NCBI GenBank assembly: GCA_910579495.1
Contig: CAJTVD010000002.1
Location: 54,364 to 112,311 of the forward strand
Direction: 5' to 3'
Source: an uncultured Lachnospiraceae bacterium
Lineage (GTDB): Bacteria; Bacillota; Clostridia; Lachnospirales; Lachnospiraceae
DNA: 57,948 bases
In this document: positions 7,664-15,709 of the stretch, one piece after another
How positions within the stretch are numbered: position 1 is the first letter of the stretch
Layout of the letters: each line of letters opens with the position of its first letter
Notes under the pieces: model-generated
What the model saw: only the letters and a program-made list of their open reading frames with translations
Databases searched by the model: none
Told to the model about the DNA's origin: nothing
Made by a program: the position numbers and the translations under genes

Positions 7664-9035
7664 ACATGAAATATTTGTACATCCGTTCCTGCCGGAGGTT
7701 CCCTCTTACGTCCCCTCCGGCTTTGGCAATGCTCCCCTCCGGCCATCCGCTTTCGTTGAGCTTTTCCTTTTTTCTGTTAAGCTTTATCAGTATCTTACTG
7801 ACAAACCTCTGATTTTTGATTTCCACAATATCCCAGTCCGCCGCCACCTTCTGCATCTGCAATTCCAGTACATCATCACAAAACTGCAGGCTCCCTAAAA
7901 GCTCCGCTTCGGCCTTGGAAGGAGTTCCCATACACAGCTTCAGAAGTTTTGCCACAAGGGCAGCCCCTTCTTGTGGATTCAGGCAAAAGTAGCTCCCAAA
8001 GCTCCTGCCACCGCTAAAACTATCAGCATAGGCTTGCAGATATTGCCCCAACAGTTCCCTGTTGCGTTCCATAATCTTCCTGTTTGGGTTTTCCCCATCA
8101 GCTTCCCTTGGCAGGTACCGGGTTCCCTGTTTTTCATACCCAAGAGCCATACCGCCGGGAGAGGAACAGACTGTCTCAAATAGACATACAGAAAATTTTA
8201 CTTTTCTGTGGATCCCTCTTCCTGGTGTAAAATAGTATCCATGATACCTGCCAGGATCCGCCCCCGGGGGCAGCCCATATAACCCAAAATAAAAGCCCTC
8301 CATTTTCCGCTCCTGTCCCAGCGCTGCTGACACAAGCTGCTGTAGGCTCATCTGGGTAGTGCCAATCCAGCCGCTGTCCACCAAAGCGTAAGGAATTTCC
8401 TCCAGCATTCCCTCCTGGGCCAGATACCCCAGGGTATTGCCAAAGCAATCTTCGGAATGCTTCCTTACATATTCCAAAAAAGGAACTGTTTTTGCCAGAA
8501 CCTTCTTCAGTCCTTGTATCTGGGTATAATTAAGCGGCGTCAGATATTGTTGGCTGTATCCGGCAAGCTCCGCTACATGGCGTGCCTCCTCTTCTGTCAG
8601 CGCCGCCCTTTTCATTATTTTCTGGAAGGAGATATCAATCCCCCCTATGCAGATCAAATCTACGCATTTTTCCCCCATCAGCCTGTATTGGGCCATGCGG
8701 AGGGAATAGCGGGATACCTTTAGGTATCTCATTTCAATGTGGTATCCCGCCGTCTTTGCAAGTTTCTCCGCGGCATATTGGAGGAGCCAGCCATCCCTTG
8801 CAAGGAAATACAGGCGCTTAATCCCAAGGGAATGCGCCTTACCCAGCACCCATTTTGCAAAGGATGTTACTGACGGTGCAAATATATGTAAAAAGATGTT
8901 GTCATAATCAGACAGCCCTTCCTGCTGGGCCATGGATTTTTCCAATGCTTCCAAATGGGGCGGGTTCTGTCCCAGTATGGCTTTGTACTTCCAGAGCCGC
9001 TGTTGGATATTCTCCTCCTGCTTTCGCCTGTCCAT
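7629..9035 (-). CDS. SRDG-type domain protein, related to the C-terminal half of the HAD fusion
   Basis: A 468-residue soluble protein. Residues 72-90 carry RLYFLARDGWLLQYAAEKL, which aligns with LLFLSRDGEILSRAYALL in the fusion protein at 2871-5003. A second shared region follows the pattern YALVDSGWIGTTQMSL here and VAAVDIGWAGSGAVAL there. It thus resembles a stand-alone version of that unassigned domain, without the HAD part. The start ATG at 9035 has GAGGGG 8 nt upstream, but it lies 128 bp inside the annotated end of the preceding glycosyltransferase frame. The C-terminus overlaps the permease gene by 35 bp. The role in polymer assembly is unknown, and the two paralogous domains in one locus suggest a shared substrate or complex. 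Confidence 0.65.
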   Translation of the reverse strand: MDRRKQEENIQQRLWKYKAILGQNPPHLEALEKSMAQQEGLSDYDNIFLHIFAPSVTSFAKWVLGKAHSLGIKRLYFLARDGWLLQYAAEKLAKTAGYHIEMRYLKVSRYSLRMAQYRLMGEKCVDLICIGGIDISFQKIMKRAALTEEEARHVAELAGYSQQYLTPLNYTQIQGLKKVLAKTVPFLEYVRKHSEDCFGNTLGYLAQEGMLEEIPYALVDSGWIGTTQMSLQQLVSAALGQERKMEGFYFGLYGLPPGADPGRYHGYYFTPGRGIHRKVKFSVCLFETVCSSPGGMALGYEKQGTRYLPREADGENPNRKIMERNRELLGQYLQAYADSFSGGRSFGSYFCLNPQEGAALVAKLLKLCMGTPSKAEAELLGSLQFCDDVLELQMQKVAADWDIVEIKNQRFVSKILIKLNRKKEKLNESGWPEGSIAKAGGDVRGNLRQERMYKYFMYARKALCKSGT

Positions 9036-9864
9036 CCCATATGCCCCTCTTTCTGAATTTTCCTTCTGTCCGTTTTATCCATTCCAGGATCTGTGGCGGT
9101 ATCATGCACGCCGCCACAGGGCGCAGGGAGTAAATCCATCCTGCCGGGAATAAAATCCCTAGTTCTTTATAACTGCGGTATCTGGTTTTCGCCTCATTGA
9201 TACGGAAATGTATTTTCCGTTTTCTGTAGGATTCCCTGGTTTCCCTGTACCTGAAAAGCGTTTCCTGGAGGTTATACCCTCTCTGCCCCCGCCCCACAAG
9301 GCGCATGAAAATTTCATAATCTTCACAGCGCAGGGTTTCCTGGGTATCAAGGTAGCCCCGTTCCTGGTCAAAAAGCTCCCCGCGGAACATCACGGAAGGA
9401 TGGACATAGGGAGAATAACGGAAATAATCTGCCATCTGGGGGATCTCTGGCATAGGGCGTAATCCCCAAACACCATTTTCATCAAACAGCTCCGCATTGG
9501 TCCCACACCAACCATATTCCGGGTGGTTCTCCAAAAAAATTACCTGCCGTTCCAATCGGCCAGGCAGGGAAAAGTCGTCTGCATCCATTCGGGCAATGTA
9601 TTTGCCTCTGGCCAGCCGTATGCACTCGTTTAAAGAAAATGCCAGCCCCCTGTTTTCCTCCCGCCCTGCAATGATAATCCGTTGATCCATCCCTCCCAGA
9701 GCCTGTACATTGCCCGCCGCTTCCGGGCAGGAGCCGTCATCCCAGATAATAAATTCAAAGTCCCTGAAGGATTGGTTTAATATGGAATTGACCGCATCCC
9801 TCAGAATTTTTTCGTCCCACTGGTTGTATACTCCCATGATGACGGAAACCATTGGCTGTTCCAT
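8908..9864 (-). CDS. Glycosyltransferase family 2
   Basis: The GT-A fold is clear: VSVIMGVYNQ, FEFIIWDDGS, the donor-site KYIARMDADD (DXD-type motif), then a later ETLRCEDYEIFMRL block typical of family 2 transferases. The ATG at 9864 (PMEQPMVSV form) is preferred because GAGGG stands 7 nt upstream. A start 8 codons earlier is possible. The last about 43 codons overlap the next gene in another frame and have a Gly/Ala/Pro-rich composition unlike a GT2 tail. The natural stop may thus have been lost by a frameshift near codon 275-285. The enzyme most likely adds one sugar to the lipid-linked repeat unit at the inner face of the membrane. Confidence 0.85.
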   Translation of the reverse strand: MEQPMVSVIMGVYNQWDEKILRDAVNSILNQSFRDFEFIIWDDGSCPEAAGNVQALGGMDQRIIIAGREENRGLAFSLNECIRLARGKYIARMDADDFSLPGRLERQVIFLENHPEYGWCGTNAELFDENGVWGLRPMPEIPQMADYFRYSPYVHPSVMFRGELFDQERGYLDTQETLRCEDYEIFMRLVGRGQRGYNLQETLFRYRETRESYRKRKIHFRINEAKTRYRSYKELGILFPAGWIYSLRPVAACMIPPQILEWIKRTEGKFRKRGIWDGQAKAGGEYPTAALEVQSHTGTEPAPFGSIGKIHGPAGRAV

Positions 9865-9896
9865 TGGGAAACCCTCTTTTCCGCACATAAATCCCC

Positions 9897-11057
9897 CTAT
9901 AGGGAATCCAGTGCCTTTTTATATACTTCTTTCATTGTCTTTCCTGTCTCATTTATTGTAAATTTCCCTGCAGATGCCCTGCACGCATCAGCCATCCGGC
10001 CCCTTGCGCCGGCATCCTGATAGAGAAAATAAATCGCTTCCTGAAAATCTTCCACACTGTCCGGCCTGCAGACAACGCTGTTAATATTGTTTATGGCATA
10101 TTCCCTGGTTCCCCGGTTATCTGCTGCAATCAGCGGCACACCGCACAAAAGTGCTTCTATGGCTGCCACCCCCAGGCCTTCCCGCCGGGATGGGAATGCA
10201 AAACAATCCGCGCTTCTTAGCACTTCCTCCATATCCGTCCGGTATCCCCAAAAACGCACCTGCTGTTCCAAATGCCTTTCTGACACTAACCGCCTTAATT
10301 CTTTTTCATTATTGCCTTTCCCACAGATGCTGTAATAAATATCTTTCTTTCCCAGCCTGGCAATTGCTTCTATTACCACCTTCTGGTTTTTGTTGGGATT
10401 TAGCTCTGCTGCTGTAACAATATGAAAGGCATCCCTGGGAATCCCCAGGCTTTTGCGCATACTTCCTGCCGCCCTGCCATCAGGGCAAAACCTTTCCGGG
10501 TTTACGCCAACCCCATGGATCTGGACAATATTCCCTCCCGGGCGCAGCCGGAACCCCTTGGCCCTTATATAGTCCTCTTTGTTTATAGTCACAAGCTGAT
10601 TGGTAAACCTGGCCAGAAATCTCTCCACTGGATAAAACAACAGCCAGTTAAAAAGCGGCGCTCCCTTATAAAAATGAAAGCCGTGGGCAGTATATATCAC
10701 ATAGGCCCTGCGCTTTCCGGTTCCTGAAGCTACCCTGCCCGCTACCCCTCCCATGGGATTATGGCAATGGATAATATCTATGTCATTTTCTTCTATCACT
10801 GTCCTTAACTGTCTGATAGCCACAAAGTTTTCCCTGATTTTAACAGGGCTTTTGGCTATGTCGATGTGGTGCAGGATGATCCCCTGGCTTTTCAGCTCCT
10901 TCTCATCAAAGGTATAAACAGGGTTCCTGAAATTGGAAGCATAATGTATCTCACATCCCATTTCCCTTAACAGCTTCACATCATTCTTTTCAAACTGCGG
11001 CAAAAAACCGCTGATTGTCGTTACAAAAAGGACTTTTCTCATTCGCGTCTGTTCCAC
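9897..11057 (-). CDS. Glycosyltransferase family 4 (GT-B fold, EpsD-like)
   Basis: A 386-residue GT-B enzyme. The N-terminal acceptor domain has KVLFVTTISGF and IIHCHNPMGG followed by YTAHGFHFYKG, a hallmark of the EpsD/CapM-like branch of family 4. The C-terminal donor domain has AAELNPNKNQ, RFWGYRTDM and the SRREGLGVAAIEAL block whose Glu residues bind the nucleotide-sugar. The frame opens with GTG at 11057 and has an ATG at 11042 (MRKVLFV), and neither has a strong ribosome binding site. It is the first enzyme gene after the surface-protein genes of the locus. Confidence 0.88.
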   Translation of the reverse strand: MEQTRMRKVLFVTTISGFLPQFEKNDVKLLREMGCEIHYASNFRNPVYTFDEKELKSQGIILHHIDIAKSPVKIRENFVAIRQLRTVIEENDIDIIHCHNPMGGVAGRVASGTGKRRAYVIYTAHGFHFYKGAPLFNWLLFYPVERFLARFTNQLVTINKEDYIRAKGFRLRPGGNIVQIHGVGVNPERFCPDGRAAGSMRKSLGIPRDAFHIVTAAELNPNKNQKVVIEAIARLGKKDIYYSICGKGNNEKELRRLVSERHLEQQVRFWGYRTDMEEVLRSADCFAFPSRREGLGVAAIEALLCGVPLIAADNRGTREYAINNINSVVCRPDSVEDFQEAIYFLYQDAGARGRMADACRASAGKFTINETGKTMKEVYKKALDSL

Positions 11058-11174
11058 TTATTTCCGGCAAACAGTTCCCCCGGCAGGGCTTTATCCCTGC
11101 CAGGTTCCTGTGTTCCTATATCAACCACATGATGTTCGGAATATAAATAAGATCTTATTTTAAATGAATTTTAA

Positions 11175-11894
11175 TTAACCAAAATATTTCTTTCCGCAGA
11201 AGATTGCACCTGCCATGCCAAAGATCATGACAACTGCTGCCGCTGCTGCAGTTTCTCCGGTTTTTGGAGCTGTTACAAGGCTTTCTACTTCAAGCTTTAC
11301 AATACTGATAGGTGAAAGGCTTGCGGTTTCAAATGTTACAGAACCGTTTGCCACGTTTGTAGGGATAATGGTTTCCCATGCGCTGCCTGTGTAATGCAGG
11401 ATTGCAATGGCATCATTACGTGTGATGCTGGATACATTCATGGTTACTACATAGTTTCCGTTTGCTGCTTTTGTAGCTGACTGTGCGTTTACTTCTACTA
11501 CGGAAACTACAGAAGCGGTAACTCTCTTTGTGGGGTCGGCCGCTGCTGACGCAATGCTGCTGTAACTGCTGGTTGATAACTGTGTATTTGCGCTTGCTGC
11601 TTCCATAAATGAAGCGCCAACGGAAGCCAGGTTATTTAATAACTGGTTCTGTACAGTTACTGCAACAGACTGTACAATAGTCTGGGACACTGTGGTAACA
11701 GTAAAGCCCTCTGAAACAGTAGTCACAGAAGTATATTCTGTTGCTGTTTTCATTTCAGTTACAACAGTTGTGGCTACCTGCCCAGGTGCCGGTGCCTCAG
11801 TGGTAGGCACTGTAGGGCTGGCTGCAAATGCAGTCATAGATGCCGACACCATAACTGTCAATGCGGACAGTAATGCTAAAACTTTTCTTTTCAT
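11175..11894 (-). CDS. Secreted Thr/Val/Ser-rich protein with an APKTG sortase sorting signal
   Basis: The start at 11894 (MKRKVLALL) has GGAGG 10 nt upstream. The residues form a signal peptide ending AFA-ASP. The mature part is rich in Thr, Val, Ser and Ala with alternating TTV/SVTTV runs, probably beta-structured. The C-terminus reads APKTGE, a hydrophobic stretch AAAAAVVMIFGMAGAIF, then CGKKYFG. This is a classic cell-wall sorting signal with A in place of the L of LPXTG. Clostridial class B sortases accept S/P/N-P-x-T-G type signals (known for C. difficile SrtB), and a class B sortase gene lies two genes upstream, so this is its likely substrate. It does not resemble a named family. Confidence 0.75.
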   Translation of the reverse strand: MKRKVLALLSALTVMVSASMTAFAASPTVPTTEAPAPGQVATTVVTEMKTATEYTSVTTVSEGFTVTTVSQTIVQSVAVTVQNQLLNNLASVGASFMEAASANTQLSTSSYSSIASAAADPTKRVTASVVSVVEVNAQSATKAANGNYVVTMNVSSITRNDAIAILHYTGSAWETIIPTNVANGSVTFETASLSPISIVKLEVESLVTAPKTGETAAAAAVVMIFGMAGAIFCGKKYFG

Positions 11895-11989
11895 GTTAAT
11901 GGTTCCTCCTTTCCTACATCTCATGTGGTCTATATCAAATCCGGATTGTGGTATCCGGATCCAATACTTAAAGTAAATCCCCTGTAGAA

Positions 11990-13102
11990 TTACTGCGGGG
12001 GATCCGGTTCTGTAACCGGCTCGTAAAATAACGAAACGATCAATTCTTCCAAAGCAGCCTCATCTATGTAGAACTCTTCAAATAAATTCCCCTGCACGGT
12101 TTCCCCTTTCAGGGAATACAGGCTGTCAATATTAAAATCATAATCCAGTGCTTCTGTTGCCAGATAGGTAAAGCTGCCCAGGTCAATATCTGTTACCATA
12201 TACTTCTGCACTGTCTGGTACAGCCTTACGGCCACCCGGATATCAGCCATGGACTGGTTTTTTGCCTCCGCCGCAAAGGTCGTCAGGTATTGTTTCTGTC
12301 TTTGCAGGCGCAGTTCATTGGAATTAAATACATTTTCATTCCGGAGCCGCACATACCAATAAGCCTTCTCCCCGTTCAGAGTGACCATATCCCCCTGGTG
12401 GAGATCCATGTCATACTCCGGGTAGATGATATCATCCAGCACTTCCACTGTTATGCCGCCTACCGCGTCATTCAGCGCCGGGATGGCATCCATGCTGATT
12501 GCAGCATAAGCATGGATGGGAATGTTGTGGAACATACGGGAAACTGTTTTCACCTGCCTGATGCAGCTTTCTTCCCTGCCGTCCCCATAGCCATGCTGCA
12601 GTGCTACCTGTTTTTTGAACCTGCCCACATAGTTCCCTTCCTGGTCAAATACATCCACATCCACCATGGAATTGCGGTTAATGGCAATTACATATACATT
12701 TTTGTCGTGAGGGTTTAAAACTGCCAGGAACAATGCATCCGCCTGCCCCCCTGCATATTCTTCCGCCTCTTCCGCACTCCAGCTCTGGCCGCCTACTGTC
12801 TCCACCGTCTCCTTATCAATTCCCATAACCAGGATTGTGATCAAATCTGTATTCAGCGTATAAGGCTTTCCTTCGTATAGAATCTGGTTTTCATCCAGTT
12901 GGTGGCTCTTTTCGCCGATTTCCGGCCCCGCCGCTTCTGTGTCCTCTGTGCCAGCCACCACAGTTGCCAGATTATTTTTTCCGATCATCCTCATTACAAG
13001 AATAATCCCGAAAAACACGAAAACAATTGTCAGGATGGTGGCTATGGTCATAGCGCCTATTCCAATTTTCTTCCTTTCAACTGTTTCCTCTTTGTCCAGC
13101 AT
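11990..13102 (-). CDS. LCP (LytR-CpsA-Psr) family protein
   Basis: The start at 13102 is chosen for the GGAGGAGG 5 nt upstream. A short cytoplasmic tail is followed by one membrane helix (AMTIATILTIVFVFFGIILV) and an external LCP domain: ILVMGID near the start, QADALFLAVLNP (Asp for metal/pyrophosphate binding), INRNSMVDV (usually an RD/RN-S element), and NELRLQRQKQYL (arginines that contact the lipid phosphate). LCP enzymes transfer undecaprenyl-linked glycopolymers onto peptidoglycan outside the membrane. Lying between a sortase gene and a sortase substrate at the head of a polysaccharide operon, it is the expected ligase for this polymer. An accessory role in protein glycosylation is the alternative. 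Confidence 0.85.
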   Translation of the reverse strand: MLDKEETVERKKIGIGAMTIATILTIVFVFFGIILVMRMIGKNNLATVVAGTEDTEAAGPEIGEKSHQLDENQILYEGKPYTLNTDLITILVMGIDKETVETVGGQSWSAEEAEEYAGGQADALFLAVLNPHDKNVYVIAINRNSMVDVDVFDQEGNYVGRFKKQVALQHGYGDGREESCIRQVKTVSRMFHNIPIHAYAAISMDAIPALNDAVGGITVEVLDDIIYPEYDMDLHQGDMVTLNGEKAYWYVRLRNENVFNSNELRLQRQKQYLTTFAAEAKNQSMADIRVAVRLYQTVQKYMVTDIDLGSFTYLATEALDYDFNIDSLYSLKGETVQGNLFEEFYIDEAALEELIVSLFYEPVTEPDPPQ

Positions 13103-13118
13103 GGCAGCCTCCTCCCTT

Positions 13119-14132
13119 CTACGAATTCCGAAGCACACCCACTACCAGGAAACGCAGGCTTGCGTCATGGTCGGTAGTACAGGTTGACAGGGTAATGATC
13201 TTATCCTTTTCTGTCACTTCTACATCATGGCGTATATTTGCCACCCTCGCCTGTGTATTGTCCATGTTCAGAACATCTTTAATATACTGGGCATAGACAT
13301 ATTCATTGGACAGGTCATAATTCGCCAAAAGATGTATGGCGGGAAATTCGTATGCCGCGAATATTTCATAAGTAAATACCCCTGATTCTGTATAGATATA
13401 AATGTAATGGGGTTCCTGTAGCAGTTTGTTCTTTTCAAAATTATGGAGAGTGGAAAACATGGTCTTATCTTTTAGATTGTGTCCGTACAGCACTGTATGT
13501 AAATCGGAAAAATCCTTGCTGTTATAATTCTCTGTATAGATACACCCCGGATATCCCTTTGAACCATCCATATTCCTGTTTAAATAATAGGCATTACTGG
13601 TAGGATGCTGGAGCACCGGATAATCCACTGTAGTGCCCGGAACTGAAATCCAGGCATAGATATCCGCGTTTTCCTTATGCAGGGCATCCCAGTCAAGATT
13701 TTTACCGGTCACGGTAACATCCGGTTTTGAGGATGCTGGGCCCGTCTTCCCGTCAGGGCGCTTTGCCCCTGCATTCAGTTCAACAGATTCCGTAAACCCT
13801 TCCTCCTGGCCTGCCGGACGCGCATTTGCCATTGCCGCAGAGCCATTTCCCCAATCGGTTCCTGATCCATCCCCCTGGAGTGTATTTTCTTGTGCCCCAG
13901 CCTCCTGGGAAGCCCCATCTGTTAGCATTTGTGCACTTCCGCCCTCACTGCCCTGGCTTTCTTCTGAAGGCGCACTGTTTACAATCGCCTGCAGTTCTTC
14001 ATAGGTTTTATTGGCTTTCTGCCTGTTCAGATATCCTGTTGCCGAAAAAATTCCCCCAACTGTAGCCGTTACTGCAAAAACGCCAAACAATAACAGCCAT
14101 ATATTCTTTTTCTTCATTCCATCATTCCCCAT
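13119..14132 (-). CDS. Class B sortase
   Basis: A 337-residue membrane-anchored transpeptidase: short basic N-terminus, one membrane helix (NIWLLLFGVFAVTATVGGIF), a low-complexity Gln/Gly/Ser/Ala linker of about 100 residues, then the sortase B core. WISVPGTTVDYPVLQ, VLYGHN with His218, TLSTC with Cys318 and Arg327 supply the catalytic His-Cys-Arg triad, and the RN-D-S-K-GYPGCIY region is class-B typical. It would attach APKTG-bearing proteins such as the product at 11175-11894 to the cell wall. An alternative ATG 5 codons in (14117) is possible. It is the first gene of the leftward locus, about 140 nt downstream of the promoter in the invertible segment. Confidence 0.88.
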   Translation of the reverse strand: MGNDGMKKKNIWLLLFGVFAVTATVGGIFSATGYLNRQKANKTYEELQAIVNSAPSEESQGSEGGSAQMLTDGASQEAGAQENTLQGDGSGTDWGNGSAAMANARPAGQEEGFTESVELNAGAKRPDGKTGPASSKPDVTVTGKNLDWDALHKENADIYAWISVPGTTVDYPVLQHPTSNAYYLNRNMDGSKGYPGCIYTENYNSKDFSDLHTVLYGHNLKDKTMFSTLHNFEKNKLLQEPHYIYIYTESGVFTYEIFAAYEFPAIHLLANYDLSNEYVYAQYIKDVLNMDNTQARVANIRHDVEVTEKDKIITLSTCTTDHDASLRFLVVGVLRNS

Positions 14133-14186
14133 CTGAAAATTCGCATAATTTTACCCAAAATGGGCATGCTATTTTAATAAAGGTAT

Positions 14187-14217
14187 TTTCGCAGATTAAC
14201 ACAATCTGCGAAATGTC
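14187..14217. repeat. Left inverted repeat / recombination site of the invertible segment
   Basis: Positions 14193-14217 are an exact 25-bp inverted copy of 15586-15610. The site also has internal dyad symmetry. Two 11-bp arms, TTTCGCAGATT (14187-14197) and its complement (14203-14213), flank the 5-bp spacer AACAC. This is the layout of a tyrosine-recombinase core site. Confidence 0.8.
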
Positions 14218-14271
14218 AAAAGATTAAAATCACCATAAAATCCCTGTGATCTATGTACTAACCTACGTGAA

Positions 14272-14300
14272 ATTATACTTGTTAAATGAAGATTTGTCAA
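14272..14300 (-). promoter_or_regulatory. Consensus sigma-A promoter inside the invertible segment, facing the surface locus
   Basis: Read on the minus strand, TTGACA (14295-14300) and TATAAT (14272-14277) are both perfect and separated by exactly 17 nt. Transcription would start near 14265, cross the left inverted repeat and enter the sortase gene. It lies between the two inverted repeats, so it would turn away from the locus if the segment flips. Confidence 0.8.
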
Positions 14301-14431
14301 CAAGATATAAATTTTTGGTTAATATTGGATAATACAGTCTCAGTTTTATGTCGCGTACTGTAAAAAAAACTGTATTATTTCAAGAATTGGCTCTATTAGG
14401 GGTCAGAAAAATGGTCAGGAGGTTATAAAAA

Positions 14432-15559
14432 ATGGCAAGACGCGGAGAAAACATCAGGAAGAGGAAAGACGGCAGATGGGAGGGGCGGTATACTTTGCCG
14501 GACGGAGAATCCGGCAGGAATGTAAGCCATTCTGTTTATGCCCGCACTTACCGGGAGGCAAAGGATAAGCTTTCAGAGGCAAGGAAAGAGGTAGAAAGCA
14601 TCAGGGCAAAAAGGGCAGCGCCGGGGGAGGTTCTATGGGGTACAGCGGCAGAAGAATGGCTTGCTTCCGTGGAAGGCAGAAAAAAATATGCTACTTATAT
14701 GAAGTACCGTTCTGTATATGAGAAGCATATAAAAAAAACACTGGGCAATATTCCCCTGTCTTTGGTAGACGAGAATACCCTTGCCAGGGTTTTCGGGGAA
14801 AAAGGCAAAAATCCAATGTCCGACAGCATAGGCAGAAGCATCTCCTGTGTGCTTGGGCAGATTATTGCCTATGCTTCTGCCCATTACTATACAGAAATGC
14901 CCAGGTACTCTTTCCGTAAACCCAAAGGGGCAAACAGCCATGGACAGGCGCTGAACCAGACAGAGCAGGCAAAGCTCCTTCAATGTTTATATGAAGGGAT
15001 GGATATCCACAAGCTTGGGATTCTGCTTTGTATTTCCACCGGCTTACGGCTGGGGGAAGTCTGCTCCCTGAAATGGCAGGATGTGGATCTGGAAAGGCAG
15101 GTTTTGCATGTGAACCGTACGGTACAGAGAATAGCCGTTGATGGCCAGCGCAAAAAGACTACCCTATTAGAAGGGGAGCCGAAAAGCATCTTTTCCCGCC
15201 GTGAAATCCCTTTGTCGGATGAAATTGTAAAACTGCTCACACCCTACCAGGATATAGAAGAAGGGTATGTGTTCAACGGAAGCCGGCCCATGGAACCAAG
15301 GACTTACCAGAACAAATTCCAGCGATATCTCAAGGATGCAGGAATAGACAAAAAAAATTTCCATATCCTTCGCCATACCTTTGCCACGAATTGCATTAAT
15401 AACGGGGCAGATGTGAAGAGCCTGAGCGAGATACTGGGGCATTCGGATGTAAAGATTACCCTGAACCGCTATGTACACCCAACCATTGAAACCAAACGGC
15501 GCCATATGAATTCACTGTCCGCTATTTATGGTCAGTATGTGGGTCAGAAGAAGCCATAA
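14432..15559 (+). CDS. Tyrosine recombinase (integrase family) within an invertible segment
   Basis: A 375-residue site-specific recombinase. Residues 1-50 resemble the AP2-like arm-binding domain of integrative-element integrases (NIRKRKDGRWEGRY, ARTYREAKDKL). Residues 70-165 form the SAM-like core-binding domain. The catalytic domain has Arg196 (TGLRLGE), HxxR at 311-314 (HILRHTFA), His337 (GHSDV) and the nucleophile Tyr347 (NRYVHP). All catalytic residues are present, so it should be active. AGGAGG stands about 10 nt before the ATG. Unlike a prophage or ICE, no cargo lies beside it. Instead the gene and a promoter are enclosed by inverted repeats, which fits an invertase role. It could alternatively be the last gene of a decayed integrative element. 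Confidence 0.9.
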   Translation: MARRGENIRKRKDGRWEGRYTLPDGESGRNVSHSVYARTYREAKDKLSEARKEVESIRAKRAAPGEVLWGTAAEEWLASVEGRKKYATYMKYRSVYEKHIKKTLGNIPLSLVDENTLARVFGEKGKNPMSDSIGRSISCVLGQIIAYASAHYYTEMPRYSFRKPKGANSHGQALNQTEQAKLLQCLYEGMDIHKLGILLCISTGLRLGEVCSLKWQDVDLERQVLHVNRTVQRIAVDGQRKKTTLLEGEPKSIFSRREIPLSDEIVKLLTPYQDIEEGYVFNGSRPMEPRTYQNKFQRYLKDAGIDKKNFHILRHTFATNCINNGADVKSLSEILGHSDVKITLNRYVHPTIETKRRHMNSLSAIYGQYVGQKKP

Positions 15560-15585
15560 CAGGGATAAATAAAAGGGGAAAAGGA

Positions 15586-15610
15586 GACATTTCGCAGATT
15601 GTGTTAATCT
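15586..15610. repeat. Right inverted repeat / recombination site of the invertible segment
   Basis: This is an exact 25-bp inverted copy of 14193-14217, lying 26 bp after the recombinase stop codon. It contains one perfect arm TTTCGCAGATT (15590-15600) and the spacer GTGTT (complement of AACAC). The outer arm (15606 onward) is degenerate after AATCT. Homology thus ends just past the spacer, as expected for paired crossover sites. Confidence 0.8.
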
Positions 15611-15634
15611 TAGATAATTTTAGAAAATCAGATT

Positions 15635-15671
15635 AAAAAAGGTGCAAGACGGATCGCCCTGCACCTTTTTT
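15635..15671. terminator. Strong bidirectional terminator just outside the right inverted repeat
   Basis: A perfect 12-bp stem (AAAAAAGGTGCA at 15635-15646 and its complement at 15660-15671) has a 13-nt loop and A/T runs on both sides, so it can act in both directions. It would end the recombinase transcript, the unknown gene at 15707-16450 from the other side, and any outward transcript when the segment is inverted. Confidence 0.85.
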
Positions 15672-15679
15672 TCTATTCG

Positions 15680-15709
15680 CTGGCCCACGGAGCGTGGCAG
15701 CGTTTGTTA
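15680..15709 (+). repeat. Short interspersed repeat, copy 1
   Basis: It contains GCCCACGGAGCGTGGCAGCGTTTGTT-type sequence related to the 37-bp repeats at 47207-47280 and 49307-49343. It overlaps the stop codon of the gene ending at 15707. Confidence 0.55.

Noticed and set aside
14432..15559. Prophage or ICE integrase reading for the recombinase
   Set aside because: No cargo, direct att repeats or tRNA target lie next to it. The exact inverted repeats with an internal promoter explain the layout better, though descent from such an element is possible.
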